Shown: positions 15,439 to 24,492, numbered from the stretch's first letter. The stretch: DNA of 64,000 nt from Bacillus sp. FJAT-28004 (GCF_001280845.1 NZ_LGHP01000001.1:4782048-4846047); one strand, 5' to 3'. Translations and numbers: made by a program. The notes: generated by a model not told the origin, from the letters alone.

Positions 15439-16275
15439 TTATTCCTTTTTATAAAGCAGTGGGTTTCTTGCGCTCGCTGCGATTCCGCCCGGCTTGCAGC
15501 CTGGCAGCCAATTTGCAAGATCAGAACGTCTAGCATTGCTGTCTGGTTCACCAACAAGCGAACCGTCAGCGTAGTAGATGATCGTCATCACCTTGCGCAT
15601 ATGGTCAGTCGGATTGCCTGGTGCGGAGTGCATGGTCCAACCAGCATGGAAGGTTGCGTCTCCTGCCGACATAGCACCGTAATTAACTTGTGGAATACTG
15701 CGGCCTTCAATAAATTGAGCAAGTGTTTTGTGTGATTCATCGGAAATTTCTTGCTTGCTTACATAGCCTAAGTGATTCGTGCCGGAAGCGAAATTCATCG
15801 TGCCGACTTCCGCAGGAACGGGAACAAGCGGCATCCACATCGTAATTGTATTATGCGTATCAAAAGGCCAATAAATTTGGTCTTGGTGCCATGGGGTATG
15901 TCCGCCGCCTGGCTCTTTGAATAACGCTTGATCATGGTAAAGTCGCACGCCGTCAACACCCATCAAATCTGCTGCAATCTTAGCAAAGCGCTTTGCCAGT
16001 GTGAAAGCAGCTGCAGCTTCACTCATCTCCCATAGGTTGCCTACTTGAATAAAAGCTTTACCGTAAGTATCTCTTTCAGCGACTGGTTTATCATGGTAAT
16101 TGCATTTAAATACCAAGTCGCTAAGGATCGGCTCATAGGTCTCTATCATTTCTGCGGTTGCGACATTTTTCAAAAAGATATGACCATCCTTTTGATAAGA
16201 ATCGATTTGCTCTTGGTTGAGAGGATAGCTTTCTTCAAAATGGGGCATTTTATTTATCATTTTATTGTCGTTCAT
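15439..16275 (-). CDS. Phytanoyl-CoA dioxygenase (PhyH)-family Fe(II)/2-oxoglutarate oxygenase
   Basis: A 278-residue cupin-fold oxygenase with the metal triad H130-x-D132 in GGGHTPWHQDQIYWP and the distal His, probably H216, in HAGWTMHSAPGNPT. A downstream Arg at DHMRKVMTI would bind 2-oxoglutarate. The family hydroxylates small molecules such as acyl-CoAs, amino acids or betaines; the substrate cannot be told from sequence. RBS GGAGGAATAATA before ATG 16275. It is divergent from an AraC regulator (start 16444) across about 170 bases, an arrangement typical of a regulator controlling a single catabolic gene. Confidence 0.88.
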   Translation of the reverse strand: MNDNKMINKMPHFEESYPLNQEQIDSYQKDGHIFLKNVATAEMIETYEPILSDLVFKCNYHDKPVAERDTYGKAFIQVGNLWEMSEAAAAFTLAKRFAKIAADLMGVDGVRLYHDQALFKEPGGGHTPWHQDQIYWPFDTHNTITMWMPLVPVPAEVGTMNFASGTNHLGYVSKQEISDESHKTLAQFIEGRSIPQVNYGAMSAGDATFHAGWTMHSAPGNPTDHMRKVMTIIYYADGSLVGEPDSNARRSDLANWLPGCKPGGIAASARNPLLYKKE

Positions 16276-16443
16276 TATTATTCCTCCTTATTAGATGTCT
16301 TTCTTCCACCATTGCAATAAATATAGTGTAAGGGTTCCTACTATGATTTGGCTTTGTCAAAGCTTCAAATAAATTTGTCAAAAACAACTGTAATTGTTAG
16401 GGGGATATGATATCCTGTGTGTAATTATGAGTAGAGGATGACG

Positions 16444-17346
16444 ATGTTCATGAAGTTTAGCATGGATTCAATGATGAACCACCGGATTGTGCCCTATATA
16501 CGGGAGTGTGATTTTGCGCTGAGAAAACCGTGGGTGATGCAGGAACGACGCTTGCTTGATTACTTGCTTATCTATGTGCAGGAAGGCGAATGTTTGTTCA
16601 CTGTTGATGGGGTGGCATATCCATTCGAAAAAGGTGAATTTTGTTTCATTCAGCCGAATAGTGTGAATCGATTGGAAGGAGTAACGAATACGGTAACACC
16701 GTTTGCACACTTTGATATTTTCTACAGTTCGAGCAGTGATCAAAGCTTCCCAACACGAGCAGGCCAATTGGATTTGACCCCATATCAGCACCTTATGCAG
16801 CCGAGATTGGACGAGCTGTTCCAAATTCATATACCTGTGAAGATCAAGCTTAGTCATCCATCTAAATTTCGAGATATGTTTCTGCAAGTTGTGGAGTTCT
16901 GGCAGTATAAGGACCCCATTATGCAACTGAAGGCGCAAACCCGAATGATGGAGTTGATTACCTTCATACTAGAGGATTACATGCCTGCCAATCATGTTAA
17001 GCAAATGTCACCGCAGGCATTGAATTGGATTACTTCGTATTTTTCTTTTAATCTTAGCGAACCTCTATCGGTAGTTGATATGGCACGAAGAGCTAACTTA
17101 TCTACTTCAAGATTTAACGATGTATTTAAAATGCAGTACGGTGTAACACCACATCAATATTTGTTAAAAACACGTATCAATCATGCATGCGAGCTGCTGC
17201 TTACGTCCAAGCTAACACAAGAACAGATTGCAAGTTATTGCGGGTTTTCTGATATTCATCATTTTTCTAAGGCATTCAAAAAGAAGTTAGGGATGTCTCC
17301 CGGAGAATACAGCAGGTTATATAATGTGAATGGGAATAGATCATGA
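16444..17346 (+). CDS. AraC-family transcriptional regulator with cupin sensor domain
   Basis: About 300 residues from ATG 16444, with AGAGG six bases upstream; another ATG lies at 16438. The N-terminal cupin-like sensor includes YLLIYVQEGECLFTVDG and EKGEFCFIQPNSVNRLEG. The C-terminal double helix-turn-helix runs from about residue 200: LSVVDMARRANLSTSRFNDVFKMQ and then TQEQIASYCGFSDIHHFSKAFKKKLGMSPGEY. Transcription is divergent from the PhyH-family oxygenase. It probably activates that gene in response to its substrate, which is inferred from arrangement only. Confidence 0.9.
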   Translation: MFMKFSMDSMMNHRIVPYIRECDFALRKPWVMQERRLLDYLLIYVQEGECLFTVDGVAYPFEKGEFCFIQPNSVNRLEGVTNTVTPFAHFDIFYSSSSDQSFPTRAGQLDLTPYQHLMQPRLDELFQIHIPVKIKLSHPSKFRDMFLQVVEFWQYKDPIMQLKAQTRMMELITFILEDYMPANHVKQMSPQALNWITSYFSFNLSEPLSVVDMARRANLSTSRFNDVFKMQYGVTPHQYLLKTRINHACELLLTSKLTQEQIASYCGFSDIHHFSKAFKKKLGMSPGEYSRLYNVNGNRS

Positions 17347-17459
17347 GAACGGAAATAGCTCATTAACGAGCAAAAAACCACGTCCAAGGATATGGTTTAG
17401 TTGCATGACAAGAAAAGGGTATAATAAAAAGACTTATCATTATATGGAGGTCAAACATC

Positions 17460-18017
17460 ATGTCTATATTTACCCGCACGGACCATATTGGAGTCATTCA
17501 ATCGGATATCAAAGTATATCAAGCGAAACCAGAGGATACGGAAGCTGTGCTGCAGCTGCTCGTCCGTACAGCTGAATGGTTAAAGAGCAAAGGTTCCACA
17601 CAGTGGAGCGGTTTGCTGCAAGGCGAAGATTCTCATCAGACACCGGAGGCAATCAAACGCGGCGAGGTTTACATATTTATGCAAGGCGGTATTTTGGCTG
17701 GCATGGTCATGCTCATGCAGCAGGCGAGCGCTTGGGATCGCGAACTATGGGGTGAAGAGGGCCATGAACGCTCAGTCTACCTGCACCGTCTTAATATTAA
17801 CCGTGAAGTTGCGGGCAAAAATTTGGGTGAGGCCATTGTAGATTGGGCTAGTTCAGGCATTCATTTTGAAGGCAAAGATCGTATTCGGCTTGATTGTATC
17901 GCGAACAACGAGAAGCTGAATGCATTCTATCTAAGCTGTGGCTATGAATATAAAGGATCAGCCTCTAATCCGATGGGGGAATTTAATAAATATGAGATGC
18001 TTAGTATGTTAAAATAA
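17460..18017 (+). CDS. GNAT-family N-acetyltransferase
   Basis: A 185-residue protein with a Gcn5-like fold. It has an N-terminal VYQAKPEDTEAVLQLLVRTAEWL, a central VYIFMQGGILAGMVML strand pair, and the acetyl-CoA region VYLHRLNINREVAGKNLGEAIVDWA. RLDCIANNEKLNAFYLSCGYEYKG follows, a clear GNAT motif A/B pattern. The substrate is unknown. The ATG at 17460 follows TGGAGGTC, and a TATAAT lies about 38 bases upstream of it. No obvious operon partner; downstream is a repeat-rich gap. Confidence 0.88.
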   Translation: MSIFTRTDHIGVIQSDIKVYQAKPEDTEAVLQLLVRTAEWLKSKGSTQWSGLLQGEDSHQTPEAIKRGEVYIFMQGGILAGMVMLMQQASAWDRELWGEEGHERSVYLHRLNINREVAGKNLGEAIVDWASSGIHFEGKDRIRLDCIANNEKLNAFYLSCGYEYKGSASNPMGEFNKYEMLSMLK

Positions 18018-18077
18018 TCAGTTTTTACGGACCGAAAGCTTTATTAGCTCAAAGTAGAGCATGACCATGAGATATCC

Positions 18078-18262
18078 ATTGCAGAAAGTGCAATAGAAAC
18101 CTGACATGACACCCTGAAGGAAGAGCTACGTTGTAGAAATACAACAGAAACAGCCATAAAAGTGGTATAGGAGGGTGCGGCGGGGCATTCTGTTGCACAA
18201 ACTACAATGTAGCAAGTGCACTGCTGTTCCTGAGCGCTTTCCATTGCAGAAACTGCAGCGTA
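18078..18262. repeat. Cluster of short TTGCA-GAAA-TGCAA palindromes
   Basis: Between the GNAT and the peptidase gene lie four related small palindromes. They are ATTGCA-gaaag-TGCAAT (18078-18094), GTTGTA-gaaa-TACAAC (18130-18145), TGTTGCACAAACTACAA (about 18191-18207, imperfect) and TTGCA-gaaac-TGCAG (18244-18258). Each has a GAAA or CAAA centre. The rest of the 18018-18459 gap holds no gene. Confidence 0.55.
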
Positions 18263-18459
18263 GTATTGATCCAGTCGAATGGAATTCACTGGTCCTAGAT
18301 TGCCAGTCTGCTGATTTGAAGGCTCGCCGGCCAGTGTCGTAAATTCAACGTAGTTGCTTCGTAACACCCACGTATAAGGTCCCTATAAAATTTACAATCA
18401 TTTTGTATAACAATTCCTAGCATGAGACGTTGATATGATTCAGAAATAACCTTATAGAA

Positions 18460-19125
18460 ATGATGGTCGTTATGAAAATCGAATTTGAAAATCATATCAT
18501 TGAGTTTAATGTTCAATATGCCAATAGAAAAAAGATATATATTCAAATGGACTCATTGGGCTTCATAACAGTGAAGGCTCCCAATGGAACAACGGAAGAG
18601 AATGTAATAAGGGCCGTGGAACAGCATGGAAAACAGATTACCCAGAGATTGCAGCAGATTGCAAAGGTTCGAGATACCCCTAAGACAAGAGAGTATCAAG
18701 AGCAAGGGAAATTCCTTCACCTTGGAAAAGAGTATTATCTTCAAGAGTTGATCGACACGGCTGATCTGAGTGAAGAAGAGTTAAAAATCAAACTAAAGAA
18801 GTTTTATTTTGCAAGCTGTAAGAAAATCATTGGAGAACGAATCAAGATATATCAAGAGCAGTTGAAAGTAAAACATAAAAGCTTCGAAATCGAAGAGTCG
18901 AGAACCAAGTGGGGAAGCTGCAGCTCAAGTAAAAAACTAACCTTTAATTATCGCTTGGCTATGGCTCCGCTTGAAGTGATTGATTATGTTATCATTCATG
19001 AGCTTTGCCATCTGACTCATATGAATCATGACCGATCCTTCTGGAGACGTGTCGGTAGTATTATGCCGGATTATAAAGAGAAGGAAGAGTTTTTAGCAAG
19101 GCATGGACAAGCGATGACACTTTAA
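18460..19125 (+). CDS. YgjP-type zinc metallopeptidase (DUF45)
   Basis: A 221-residue soluble protein whose C-terminal half carries the gluzincin signature HELCH (H180-H184) in IIHELCHLTHMNHDRSFW, with H190 as a likely third ligand. The upstream WGSCSSSKKLTFNYRLAMAP is characteristic of the YgjP/DUF45 group, relatives of SprT and M48 peptidases. These are often found with type I restriction systems but are also widespread alone, as here. The start is uncertain: ATG at 18460, 18463 or 18472, none with a strong RBS. A remnant of a second copy of this gene lies at 13305-13358. Confidence 0.88.
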   Translation: MMVVMKIEFENHIIEFNVQYANRKKIYIQMDSLGFITVKAPNGTTEENVIRAVEQHGKQITQRLQQIAKVRDTPKTREYQEQGKFLHLGKEYYLQELIDTADLSEEELKIKLKKFYFASCKKIIGERIKIYQEQLKVKHKSFEIEESRTKWGSCSSSKKLTFNYRLAMAPLEVIDYVIIHELCHLTHMNHDRSFWRRVGSIMPDYKEKEEFLARHGQAMTL

Positions 19126-19156
19126 TTAATCGATGGGAAATAGTGGGCTCTCCTTC

Positions 19157-19699
19157 TTAGCCCTGCTGACTCCGAAGGTATTCTTCGTATTCAACTGTAA
19201 ACTCGAGCGCTTGCTCGAATTCTGGCGACAGGAGAGAAAGAGCTGCTACTACATCCGCCTTCGCTGTTTCACTTAATGGGATGATTTGAGGTTGGCGAGG
19301 AATCCGGAACTGCGTATGATCATGAAATGTGATGGTGACGATGGTTCCTATTGCCTCACCATTGGAAGAATAAACAGAGCTCCACATCCATCGTTGTTGA
19401 TCGGTTTCCTCCGCATTTCCCCATTCCCGCGATATGTCAAAATCGCCAGGCAATTTGGGATCGAGACGGAACTCAGCCTCTTTAAATTGTCTATGGACAG
19501 GTAGGAACAGCAGGTTCAAAAATGTTCCATATGCAACATCTCCTGCCTCGTTATAAGCCTTCAGCAGTATATCTTGATTGTTAAGAAGTATGGTTTGCCA
19601 GTTTTCATGGATATGATTTTTAATGTAACTTGCCATCGCGGCAATAAGACTTTCGTTACTCTCCTCAAGAAATGCTTTTAATGGTTTTACTCGGTTCAT
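19157..19699 (-). CDS. Hypothetical protein, 180 residues
   Basis: A soluble protein of 180 residues with a good RBS (GAAAGGGGATAACGC before ATG 19699) and normal codon use, so it is probably real. No recognised family. The first part is helical (LEESNESLIAAMASYIKNHI). The middle has beta-like strands around WMWSSVYSSNGEAIGTIVTITFHD, and the C-terminus is again helical and acidic (SPEFEQALEFTVEYEEYL). No signal peptide or membrane segment. It is convergent with the YgjP-type gene and stands alone. Confidence 0.7.
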   Translation of the reverse strand: MNRVKPLKAFLEESNESLIAAMASYIKNHIHENWQTILLNNQDILLKAYNEAGDVAYGTFLNLLFLPVHRQFKEAEFRLDPKLPGDFDISREWGNAEETDQQRWMWSSVYSSNGEAIGTIVTITFHDHTQFRIPRQPQIIPLSETAKADVVAALSLLSPEFEQALEFTVEYEEYLRSQQG

Positions 19700-19905
19700 G
19701 CGTTATCCCCTTTCAACATTCTTCGATTTTTTGATTTACATACCAATCTTACAACATTCATGCAAATGGTAAGGTTTATAGATTTTTTGCTTTAACTATT
19801 AGTCCTTGTAATAACCAAACATTATCATGTTGGTTTAATCTTTTGCTTAAAAAAACGATAAAGTGGGTACATTCATACAAAGACGAATTCAGGGAGGTAG
19901 TATCC

Positions 19906-20028
19906 ATGAGGAAGAAAAAACTGCTGCTAACTGCAATTGGAGCGGGAGTCACCTATTTAATGAAAAATAAGGATGCGCGTGATAAGCTTGTGCATACACT
20001 GCAAAATTTCAGGAAAAAGAACCGTTAA
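19906..20028 (+). CDS. Small protein of 40 residues with one hydrophobic helix
   Basis: The start at ATG 19906 is preferred over an upstream in-frame start at 19843 because CAGGGAGGTAG directly precedes it. The 40 residues are a basic head, one short hydrophobic helix (LLLTAIGAGVTYLM) and a charged tail KNKDARDKLVHTLQNF. Similar tiny proteins of unknown function, with an AAGAxxYLxxNKExRxKL pattern, occur in Bacillales. A terminator at 20155-20190 may end this transcript. Confidence 0.6.
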   Translation: MRKKKLLLTAIGAGVTYLMKNKDARDKLVHTLQNFRKKNR

Positions 20029-20154
20029 TGGAATGATCGATCCAAGGCTGAGTCAGTGAGCTTAATGAGAATTGGAAGAGAGAACGACTAGTTGGCTGCG
20101 ATCATTTATGGTAAGATGTCTAAGACTAATAAACCATACAAAACAATTAATAGG

Positions 20155-20192
20155 AGAAGCAGGGTACGGATGGATACCCTGCTTCTTTTTAT
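20155..20192 (+). terminator. Terminator before the second GNAT gene
   Basis: AGAAGCAGGGTA (20155-20166) pairs with TACCCTGCTTCT (20175-20186), then TTTTATTT. Confidence 0.85.
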
Positions 20193-20235
20193 TTGAAGAC
20201 GTTATATGCTTAAAGCAGCAAGAAGGAGATTGGAA

Positions 20236-20712
20236 ATGCCTACAATTATTGCAAAACCATTTGACCAAGAAATGCAAAACGTGCTCAGCGATATACATTC
20301 TGCTTATCATGCCGGGGAACTGTGCAAGAGGGAAAAGTCAGAACTCCCGGAAGACATTTACGTCATCGAGGCGGAAGACGAGATGGTTGGATACGGTGTC
20401 GTTTGGGAGTACGATAACGCCAAGCAGCTCATCCAGAAGGCGGAAAAAGATTATTTTAGCGATGATGAGAAATATTTGGAACGGGACTTTTATATTGAGA
20501 TTAAAAACAAAAAAAACTTTGTTTTTATAGAAGCGCTTGATGTTTTAAAGGAATTTGAAGGCAAGGGTTATGCTGCTTCCTTTATTAATTGGCTGAAAGC
20601 AAAATATCCGAATAAAAAAATGTATGTGTACACATTAGATAAAACACGGAATTTTTGGTATAAGCAAGGCTTTGAGTCATTGGGAAACACGGTATGGATG
20701 ACTTTCAATTAA
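20236..20712 (+). CDS. GNAT-family N-acetyltransferase
   Basis: About 158 residues from ATG 20236, chosen for AAGGAG eight bases upstream; the frame is open to 20206. Acetyltransferase features are DIYVIEAEDEMVGYGVVWEY and VFIEALDVLKEFEGKGYAASFINWLKAKYP (motif A), followed by MYVYTLDKTRNFWYKQGFESLG (motif B). The middle holds a lysine-rich insertion around residues 85-100. The substrate is unknown. It is a single gene immediately after a terminator, so it has its own promoter or is transcribed by read-through. Confidence 0.83.
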   Translation: MPTIIAKPFDQEMQNVLSDIHSAYHAGELCKREKSELPEDIYVIEAEDEMVGYGVVWEYDNAKQLIQKAEKDYFSDDEKYLERDFYIEIKNKKNFVFIEALDVLKEFEGKGYAASFINWLKAKYPNKKMYVYTLDKTRNFWYKQGFESLGNTVWMTFN

Positions 20713-20881
20713 TGTTCAAAATGGGCATAACCTCGTCTCAAGGATAGAGGTTTATGTCGATTATCTAGTTTTATTATGCTATACTTACTTGTTATGTCTT
20801 AAAGGAACGGTTTTTGGAGATGCTATGCGATTATAAAAGCAACATGATTGAGAATATACGGTTTCAAATGAAGGAGAAAAA

Positions 20882-22027
20882 ATGACTTTTAACGATCTAA
20901 ATTTTAGCCCTGCGATACTAAAAGCGCTAACCAAAGAAAACTATACGAAGCCTACACCTATTCAGGAGCAGGCAATTCCCGTTGTACTTACGGGTAGGGA
21001 TTTATTTGGCTGCGCTCAGACAGGGACAGGGAAAACTGCCGCATTTGCATTACCAATTATTCAATTGTTAAGCGAGCAGCCAACTAAGCCTCAAGCACAG
21101 CGACGTATTCGCTCATTGATTTTGACACCTACAAGAGAGCTTGCCTTGCAAATTGCCGAAAACATGCACGCGTATGGTCAATTTACTGACTTGCGCTGCA
21201 CAGCTATCGTGGGCGGCGTCTCACAAAAGGTACAGGAACGTGCGCTTAAACAAGGTGCTGATGTTATTATTGCCACTCCAGGCAGACTTATCGATTTAAT
21301 TAATCAAAAGTTTGTCGATTTGCAATATGTTCAAATATTAGTGCTTGATGAAGCAGATAGAATGCTGGATATGGGCTTTATCCACGATGTGAAGAGAATC
21401 ATCGCCAAAATGCCAAGAAAAAAACAAACACTCTTTTTCTCAGCTACGATGCCTCCGGAAATTTCAAAGCTTGTCAAAACGCTGCTTGTTAATCCGGCGA
21501 AAGTGGAAATAACCCCTGCGTCCTCTACTGTGGATCGTATAGAGCAATCCGTCTATTTTGTAGATAAAGGAAATAAACAAGATTTATTGAATCACCTGCT
21601 GCAAGATAAATCGATTGTTTCTGCGCTCGTCTTTACTCGGACGAAGCATGGTGCTGATCGCGTCGTGCGCGGACTGACTAAAGTAAATATTTCTGCACAG
21701 GCTATTCATGGCAACAAATCTCAAAATTCTCGTCAAAATGCATTAATGAATTTCAGAAGCGGTGCTACAAGGGTATTGGTAGCTACAGATATCGCAGCGA
21801 GGGGAATCGATATTGACGAGCTTTCACATGTCATCAATTTCAACCTTCCAAATATTTCAGAAACGTACGTTCATCGTATTGGGCGCACGGGCAGAGCTGG
21901 ATTAAGTGGAATCGCGATCTCTTTTTGCGAAGTAGATGAAATTCCGTATTTGAAGGATATTGAGAAAATGATTCGCAAGTCTATACCTGTTGTAACCGAG
22001 CATCCTGAACGGGTGCTGATCAGCTAA
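20882..22027 (+). CDS. DEAD-box RNA helicase, RhlE/CshA-like core
   Basis: A 381-residue helicase with all core motifs. They are the Q motif (YTKPTPIQEQAIP), Walker A AQTGTGKT (45-52), PTRELALQ, GGVSQK, TPGRLIDL and DEAD in VLDEADRMLDMGF. SAT follows, then in domain 2 ALVFTRTKHGADRV, ARGIDID and YVHRIGRTGRAG. It ends shortly after domain 2 and lacks the basic tail that many Bacillales DEAD proteins use for RNA binding, so it is a minimal core. Likely roles are RNA unwinding in ribosome assembly or cold adaptation. The start is ATG 20882 after AAGGAGAAAA. A small gene follows 47 bases later. Confidence 0.92.
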   Translation: MTFNDLNFSPAILKALTKENYTKPTPIQEQAIPVVLTGRDLFGCAQTGTGKTAAFALPIIQLLSEQPTKPQAQRRIRSLILTPTRELALQIAENMHAYGQFTDLRCTAIVGGVSQKVQERALKQGADVIIATPGRLIDLINQKFVDLQYVQILVLDEADRMLDMGFIHDVKRIIAKMPRKKQTLFFSATMPPEISKLVKTLLVNPAKVEITPASSTVDRIEQSVYFVDKGNKQDLLNHLLQDKSIVSALVFTRTKHGADRVVRGLTKVNISAQAIHGNKSQNSRQNALMNFRSGATRVLVATDIAARGIDIDELSHVINFNLPNISETYVHRIGRTGRAGLSGIAISFCEVDEIPYLKDIEKMIRKSIPVVTEHPERVLIS

Positions 22028-22074
22028 GCAACTAAGAGAGCCGAAATATACTAATTTAACCTAGGGGTGATCGT

Positions 22075-22380
22075 CTGAGAAAGCAAAAGCCAATGTCATT
22101 TGAAGATTTGTTGAAGGAATTGCAAGGACAGAAAACGATACAGGAAGATCCGGATCATGTTTCATTCGAGGATTTGTTTAAAGAATCATTTATGAGCAAG
22201 CATTCCAGCTTTACAAGTTTTAGCGCGTTTCTTGAGAAGGGCAACTTTCAAGTAGAGACAAGAGAAGATGTTCAGAACATTCCGGATGAGCTATTTGATC
22301 GTCATGTTGCAAGAGAGACGGATTTTGCCAATTGGCAATCCATGCTGGATACAGCGACTTCTGAATACAGCGGCAAGTAA
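22075..22380 (+). CDS. Hypothetical acidic protein, possible CTG start
   Basis: From ATG 22093 it has 95 residues, but no RBS sits in front of that ATG. In frame at 22075 is CTG (then RKQKP), placed five bases after AGGGGTGA, so a non-canonical CTG start giving 101 residues is plausible. The protein holds a repeated MSFEDLLKEL / VSFEDLFKE motif and SFSAFLEKGNFQVET, with no membrane segment. It follows the DEAD-box helicase and precedes a terminator, so the two may form an operon. Function unknown. Confidence 0.6.
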   Translation: MRKQKPMSFEDLLKELQGQKTIQEDPDHVSFEDLFKESFMSKHSSFTSFSAFLEKGNFQVETREDVQNIPDELFDRHVARETDFANWQSMLDTATSEYSGK

Positions 22381-22431
22381 TGAGCAATTGAAGATTGAAG
22401 TGCCAGCAGTCCATCATTTATAGGCAAGTTG

Positions 22432-22470
22432 AAGCTTGAGCCCATCGTGGCTTGAGCTTTTTTTTGTTTT
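22432..22470 (+). terminator. Terminator after the helicase unit
   Basis: AAGCTTGAGCC and GGCTTGAGCTT form an 11-bp stem with two G-U pairs, followed by eight T. Confidence 0.8.
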
Positions 22471-22563
22471 CTAGAGGATCATTTCACATTGTAATGAGCC
22501 ATTCACGCTCTGTTCATATTCCAAACGTAAACTTCTGGTATCAAGAGTAGGAATGGAGATGGT

Positions 22564-23667
22564 TTGATCATGTTTCTAGCGATACGCGAACTGAAATATG
22601 CGAAAGGCAGATATTTTCTAATTGGATTAATTATGGTCCTTGTCGCATGGTTAACCTTTATGGTCTCAGGATTAGCTAATGGACTTTCATCAGATAACGC
22701 ATCTATTCTGAAAAATATGGATGCCGATTATTTTGTACTGCAGACAGATTCGGAACATAAGTTGACTCGGTCTGCACTCGGTACCGAGAAGCTGGAGGAA
22801 GTTCGCCAATTGGATGGACTAGCACAATCCGAACCGCTTGGGCAAACGATGCTGACGGTCTATCGGAATGATTCCAAGAAGAAGATCGACATCGCTTTGT
22901 TTGGTGTCGAGCCTAGTGGAAAAGTGATGCCGAGCATTACAGAGGGGAAGAGCATGTTAGATAGCAATGAAGTGGTCGTTGACTCCTCGCTTAAAGAACA
23001 AGGCGTTCGATTAGGTGATACGCTTGGGGATAAAGAGCTGGGAATTGAATGGAAAGTAGTCGGCTTTGCAAGCAATCAGAAATTCAGTCATACGGCGGTT
23101 GCGTTTATGGATATTCAATATTTTAATCAACTGATGCAAGCATCCTTCGGTAAACAAACAGCTTCTTATAACGCAATAGTCATTCATGCAGATAATCTAA
23201 ATAAAGAAGCGCTGCAAAAAAGCGTATCTGATACAGAAGTCATTACTAAAAAAGAAGCGGTGCAGGGAATTCCGGGTTTTAAAGAAGAGCAAGGCTCGTT
23301 GACGATGATGATCGCTTTCTTAATTGTCATTGCAGCTTTCATACAAGCTGTTTTCTTCTACGTCATTACGTTACAAAAAATTAGCCAATTTGGAGTGTTG
23401 AAGGCCATTGGAGCCAAAACGTCCTATCTGGCAGCAAATTTAGTCGGTCAAGTATTGCTTTTAGCGATTGTGGCTGTTGCTATAAGCATCGGACTTACTT
23501 TTGGTGTAAGTGCGATTTTGCCAGCAAGCATGCCGTTTGAATTAGGTCTTAATATATTGTCTCAATATTCCGGTTTACTTATTCTGGTCTCGATTATCGG
23601 TGCGCTATTATCCTTAAACCGGATTGCAAAAGTAGATGCGATTGAAGCGATTGGGAGGGTTGAATAA
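22564..23667 (+). CDS. ABC transporter permease, FtsX/MacB type
   Basis: 367 residues starting at TTG 22564 (GGAG five bases upstream) or ATG 22570. The topology is MacB/FtsX-like. One N-terminal helix (YFLIGLIMVLVAWLTFMVSG) is followed by a roughly 200-residue extracellular domain (60-250). Three C-terminal helices follow, including MMIAFLIVIAAFIQAVFFYV and LLLAIVAVAISIGLTFGV, around the FGVLKAIGAKTSYL coupling loop. Such permeases, with a LolD-like ATPase, export or sense antimicrobial peptides or act in envelope stress rather than importing solutes. The ATPase start overlaps its stop (TAATG). Confidence 0.88.
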   Translation: MIMFLAIRELKYAKGRYFLIGLIMVLVAWLTFMVSGLANGLSSDNASILKNMDADYFVLQTDSEHKLTRSALGTEKLEEVRQLDGLAQSEPLGQTMLTVYRNDSKKKIDIALFGVEPSGKVMPSITEGKSMLDSNEVVVDSSLKEQGVRLGDTLGDKELGIEWKVVGFASNQKFSHTAVAFMDIQYFNQLMQASFGKQTASYNAIVIHADNLNKEALQKSVSDTEVITKKEAVQGIPGFKEEQGSLTMMIAFLIVIAAFIQAVFFYVITLQKISQFGVLKAIGAKTSYLAANLVGQVLLLAIVAVAISIGLTFGVSAILPASMPFELGLNILSQYSGLLILVSIIGALLSLNRIAKVDAIEAIGRVE

Positions 23668-24392
23668 TGAAGGAAAAACTTATTCTTGAGCATGTAAATA
23701 AAGTTTATGGCGAAGGAGAAACGGCTGTTACCGCGCTGCAAAAGGTTTCTTTAAGCGTGAAAGCAGGGGAGTTTGTCGCCGTTGTTGGTCCCTCAGGCTC
23801 CGGTAAGAGCACATTTCTCTCCATTGCAGGAGCGCTGCTTTCACCATCAAGCGGACGTATTCTAATTAATCAGAAGGATATAACAAATTTATCTTCACGT
23901 GAATTAAGTGAGGTTAGAGTAAAAAACCTTGGTTTTATTTTTCAAGCATCCAATCTTGTTCCGTATTTGAGAGTAGTGGACCAATTGCTGCTCGTATCGA
24001 AGCTAGCAGGCACAGATGGAAAAGAAGCGTTCAAGAAAGCTAAAGCACTTCTAGATAACGTAGGACTACTGCATCGTATGAATTATTATCCTGAGAAGCT
24101 GTCCGGCGGCGAACGTCAACGGGTAGCCATTGCCCGTGCATTCATGAATGATCCCGGCGTTATTCTTGCTGATGAGCCAACAGCCAGCCTCGATTCGAAA
24201 CGAGGTAGAGCAGTGGTGGAGCTAATGGCCTCAGAGGTTAAGCAAAGGGGCAAGGCTGCTGTTATGGTTACCCATGACGAGCGTGTATTGGATTTATGCG
24301 ATCGTATCGTAACAATTAAGGACGGCATGCTCTTTGAGCAAAATGACAATGCTGCTGCGAGCAAGAGGCCTGGTGCAGTCGCGCATAAATGA
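23667..24392 (+). CDS. ABC transporter ATP-binding protein, LolD/MacB type
   Basis: A 241-residue ATPase with Walker A GPSGSGKST, the Q loop near LGFIFQASNLVPYL, signature LSGGERQR, Walker B VILADEPTASLD and switch His in VMVTHDERV. The sequence is closest in style to the LolD/MacB (exporter 1) subfamily, which pairs with FtsX-like permeases such as the preceding gene. Its ATG overlaps the permease TAA by one base, so translation is coupled. A terminator at 24446-24492 ends the operon. The exported substrate or signal is unknown. Confidence 0.92.
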   Translation: MKEKLILEHVNKVYGEGETAVTALQKVSLSVKAGEFVAVVGPSGSGKSTFLSIAGALLSPSSGRILINQKDITNLSSRELSEVRVKNLGFIFQASNLVPYLRVVDQLLLVSKLAGTDGKEAFKKAKALLDNVGLLHRMNYYPEKLSGGERQRVAIARAFMNDPGVILADEPTASLDSKRGRAVVELMASEVKQRGKAAVMVTHDERVLDLCDRIVTIKDGMLFEQNDNAAASKRPGAVAHK

Positions 24393-24445
24393 ATAACGAC
24401 TGATTGATTAAATTTCGTTCGCAGCTCTTAAATCAATCGTAAATG

Positions 24446-24492
24446 GGATGTCCCTAAAGGTCTATGACCTTCAGGGACATCCTTTTTTTTTA
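24446..24492 (+). terminator. Terminator after the ABC exporter operon
   Basis: GGATGTCCCT (24446-24455) pairs with AGGGACATCC (24473-24482), with an inner AAGGTC/GACCTT stem, followed by nine T. Confidence 0.9.
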
